A stretch of 6,695 bases of DNA from Planctomycetota bacterium (GTDB taxonomy: Bacteria; Planctomycetota; GCA-002687715; DRQF01), in contig WFTN01000133.1 in assembly GCA_015485455.1 (NCBI GenBank), positions 1-6,695 of the forward strand, read 5' to 3'. The translations under genes and the position numbers were made by a program. Numbering within the stretch: the first letter of the stretch is position 1; the number at the start of each line of letters is the position of its first letter. The notes under the pieces are model-generated. The model had not been told where the DNA came from. It made no database searches and worked only from the letters and a program-made list of their open reading frames with translations. Below are positions 5,408-6,695 of this stretch, one piece after another.

Positions 5408-6695
5408 AAGTCGCGATCTTAGGAGGTGGCATCACAGGGGTAACTCTGGCGGACATGCTGCAAAATAAGGGTGTAGATTATCACCTCTTCGAAGCACAAG
5501 AGCGGTTGGGCGGTCTGTGTCAATCTGAGACTGTTGACGGCTTTGTTGCTGACCAAGCCGGTGGACATATCATCTTTTCGAAGAACAAAGATGTGCTTCA
5601 ATACATCTTGGACTCCGTTGAAGAGTTAGGGACTCACGAAAGTGTTCGCAAGAGTGCCATCTATTACCGTGGCAATTTCGTCCGCTATCCCTATGAAAAC
5701 GGCTTGGGTGACCTACCGAAAGAGGATAACTTCGAGTGTCTTTCGACTTACATTGAAGCTGATTTTGCCAGGCGACAAGGTGCGGCGGAACCCCAGAACT
5801 TTCGCGACTGGTGTGCTTGGCGCTTCGGAACAGGCATCAGTCGTACCTTCATGTATCCCTACAACGAAAAGATCTGGAAGACGGATCTTGAAGACATGAG
5901 TATTCGCTGGGTGAGTGGCCGCATTCCTGATGCTCCCGTGAACGATGTCATTCGTGCTTCGATTGGTATCGAGACAGAAGGTTACAAGCATCAGAGTGTC
6001 TTTTGGTATCCACTGACCGGTGGTTTCGAATCGATCGTCAAGGGGATTGCCAAACGTTTGGACCAAGATCGCCTCCATGTTGCGACTCCAATCGAGTCGG
6101 TGGTGGAGAAGGATGGTTCTTATCTCGTCAATGGCGAGCCCTATGACAAGGTGATTTCAACGATTCCGCTGCAATGCTTGGCTTTAACTTTGGGTACTTT
6201 GCCTGAAGATGTTCAAGCTGCTTTTGATGGACTCACCTATACTTCGGTGATGAGCATTTTGGTGGCTTTGGATCAAAAGCCTGACTCGGATCGCTCTTGG
6301 ATCTACTTCCCACATCCTGAGAACGGACCTTTTAACCGGGTGACCCATATTTCCAACTACAGCCCCTGCAATGCTCCTGAAGGTAAGAGCGCCTTGATGG
6401 CTGAAGTGACCTATAAGGGTGACATAGACGGACCTAGCTGTGAGCAGGAAGTCGTCGACGGTCTGGTGCGTTGCGGTTTTGCTGAGAAGGACAAAGTACT
6501 TTTCACACGTTCCTGGAAGAATCGCTACGCCTACATCGTTTACGGCCATGACTTAGAAAAGAACTTGGCCGTGGTCCGGGACTACTTGGCCAAGAAGGGC
6601 ATCGATCTCTTGGGACGGTTTGGCGACTACAATTACTTCAATTCTGATCAATGCATCGAGTCGGTGATGAAGTACGTCGAGTCTTGGCCTTCTTA
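5404..6695 (+). CDS. FAD-dependent oxidoreductase, protoporphyrinogen-oxidase / UDP-galactopyranose-mutase-like (3' end cut by window)
   Basis: The frame is uninterrupted for 430 codons. The N-terminus is a Rossmann dinucleotide-binding motif, VAILGGGITG at residues 3-12, with E30 at the end of the second strand for the FAD ribose, then RLGGL at 34-38, the usual second FAD contact in amine-oxidase-like flavoproteins. The segment PYNEKIWKTDLEDMS at 152-166 is typical of uncharacterised flavoproteins related to protoporphyrinogen oxidase and UDP-galactopyranose mutase that are often found in surface-polysaccharide loci. GGFESIVKGIAKRL at 206-219 and GRFGDYNYFNSDQCIESV near 404-421 fit the FAD-binding C-terminal region, so the protein is nearly complete. 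The window ends in TA, two bases into codon 431, which could be a TAA or TAG stop or a Tyr. The GTG start overlaps the HAD stop (GTGA). A redox or mutase role on a nucleotide sugar is inferred; haem synthesis is a less likely alternative, with no haem genes nearby. Confidence 0.87.
   Translation, partial: MKVAILGGGITGVTLADMLQNKGVDYHLFEAQERLGGLCQSETVDGFVADQAGGHIIFSKNKDVLQYILDSVEELGTHESVRKSAIYYRGNFVRYPYENGLGDLPKEDNFECLSTYIEADFARRQGAAEPQNFRDWCAWRFGTGISRTFMYPYNEKIWKTDLEDMSIRWVSGRIPDAPVNDVIRASIGIETEGYKHQSVFWYPLTGGFESIVKGIAKRLDQDRLHVATPIESVVEKDGSYLVNGEPYDKVISTIPLQCLALTLGTLPEDVQAAFDGLTYTSVMSILVALDQKPDSDRSWIYFPHPENGPFNRVTHISNYSPCNAPEGKSALMAEVTYKGDIDGPSCEQEVVDGLVRCGFAEKDKVLFTRSWKNRYAYIVYGHDLEKNLAVVRDYLAKKGIDLLGRFGDYNYFNSDQCIESVMKYVESWPS

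Overview
The window reads as ordinary bacterial chromosome: densely coding, roughly half G+C by eye, short intergenic gaps, mixed ATG/GTG starts, and no transposase, integrase, CRISPR array, tRNA or rRNA that I can see. The organism cannot be fixed from this sequence. A multi-pass membrane protein with a large soluble part, an enlarged RNase HII-like protein and a sugar-type oxidoreductase would fit a free-living Gram-negative lineage such as the former Deltaproteobacteria, Bdellovibrionota or PVC bacteria, but that is inference.

Layout. (1) Bases 9-3137, plus strand: a protein of at least 1042 residues that begins with a voltage-sensor-like four-helix domain. Its fourth helix carries nine regularly spaced arginines. 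The rest, which includes a membrane hairpin, matches no family I recognise. The frame is open to the left edge, so the true start may lie outside. (2) Bases 3177-3563, minus strand, convergent with the first gene: a stand-alone receiver-like domain of 128 residues in which every position needed for phosphorylation is replaced. (3) Bases 3621-4553, plus strand, divergent from the receiver with only 57 bases between start codons: a 310-residue RNase HII-type nuclease that keeps the four catalytic acidic residues but has GYG where the family has GRG, and extra internal segments. (4) A 188-base gap holding a good sigma-70-like promoter. (5) Bases 4742-5407: a HAD hydrolase of the beta-phosphoglucomutase type, overlapping by four bases with (6) bases 5404-6695: an FAD-dependent oxidoreductase of the protoporphyrinogen-oxidase/UDP-galactopyranose-mutase fold, cut by the right edge within what may be its last codon.

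How they work together: only the last two genes form a clear operon (GTGA overlap, shared promoter), and a role in sugar or surface-glycan metabolism is the most natural guess for them. The receiver-like gene and the RNase gene share a tiny divergent control region in which the best -35 candidate for the receiver overlaps the RNase start codon. Nothing in the sequence links the large voltage-sensor protein to its neighbours beyond adjacency. The most novel items are that protein and the altered specificity motif of the RNase HII homologue.
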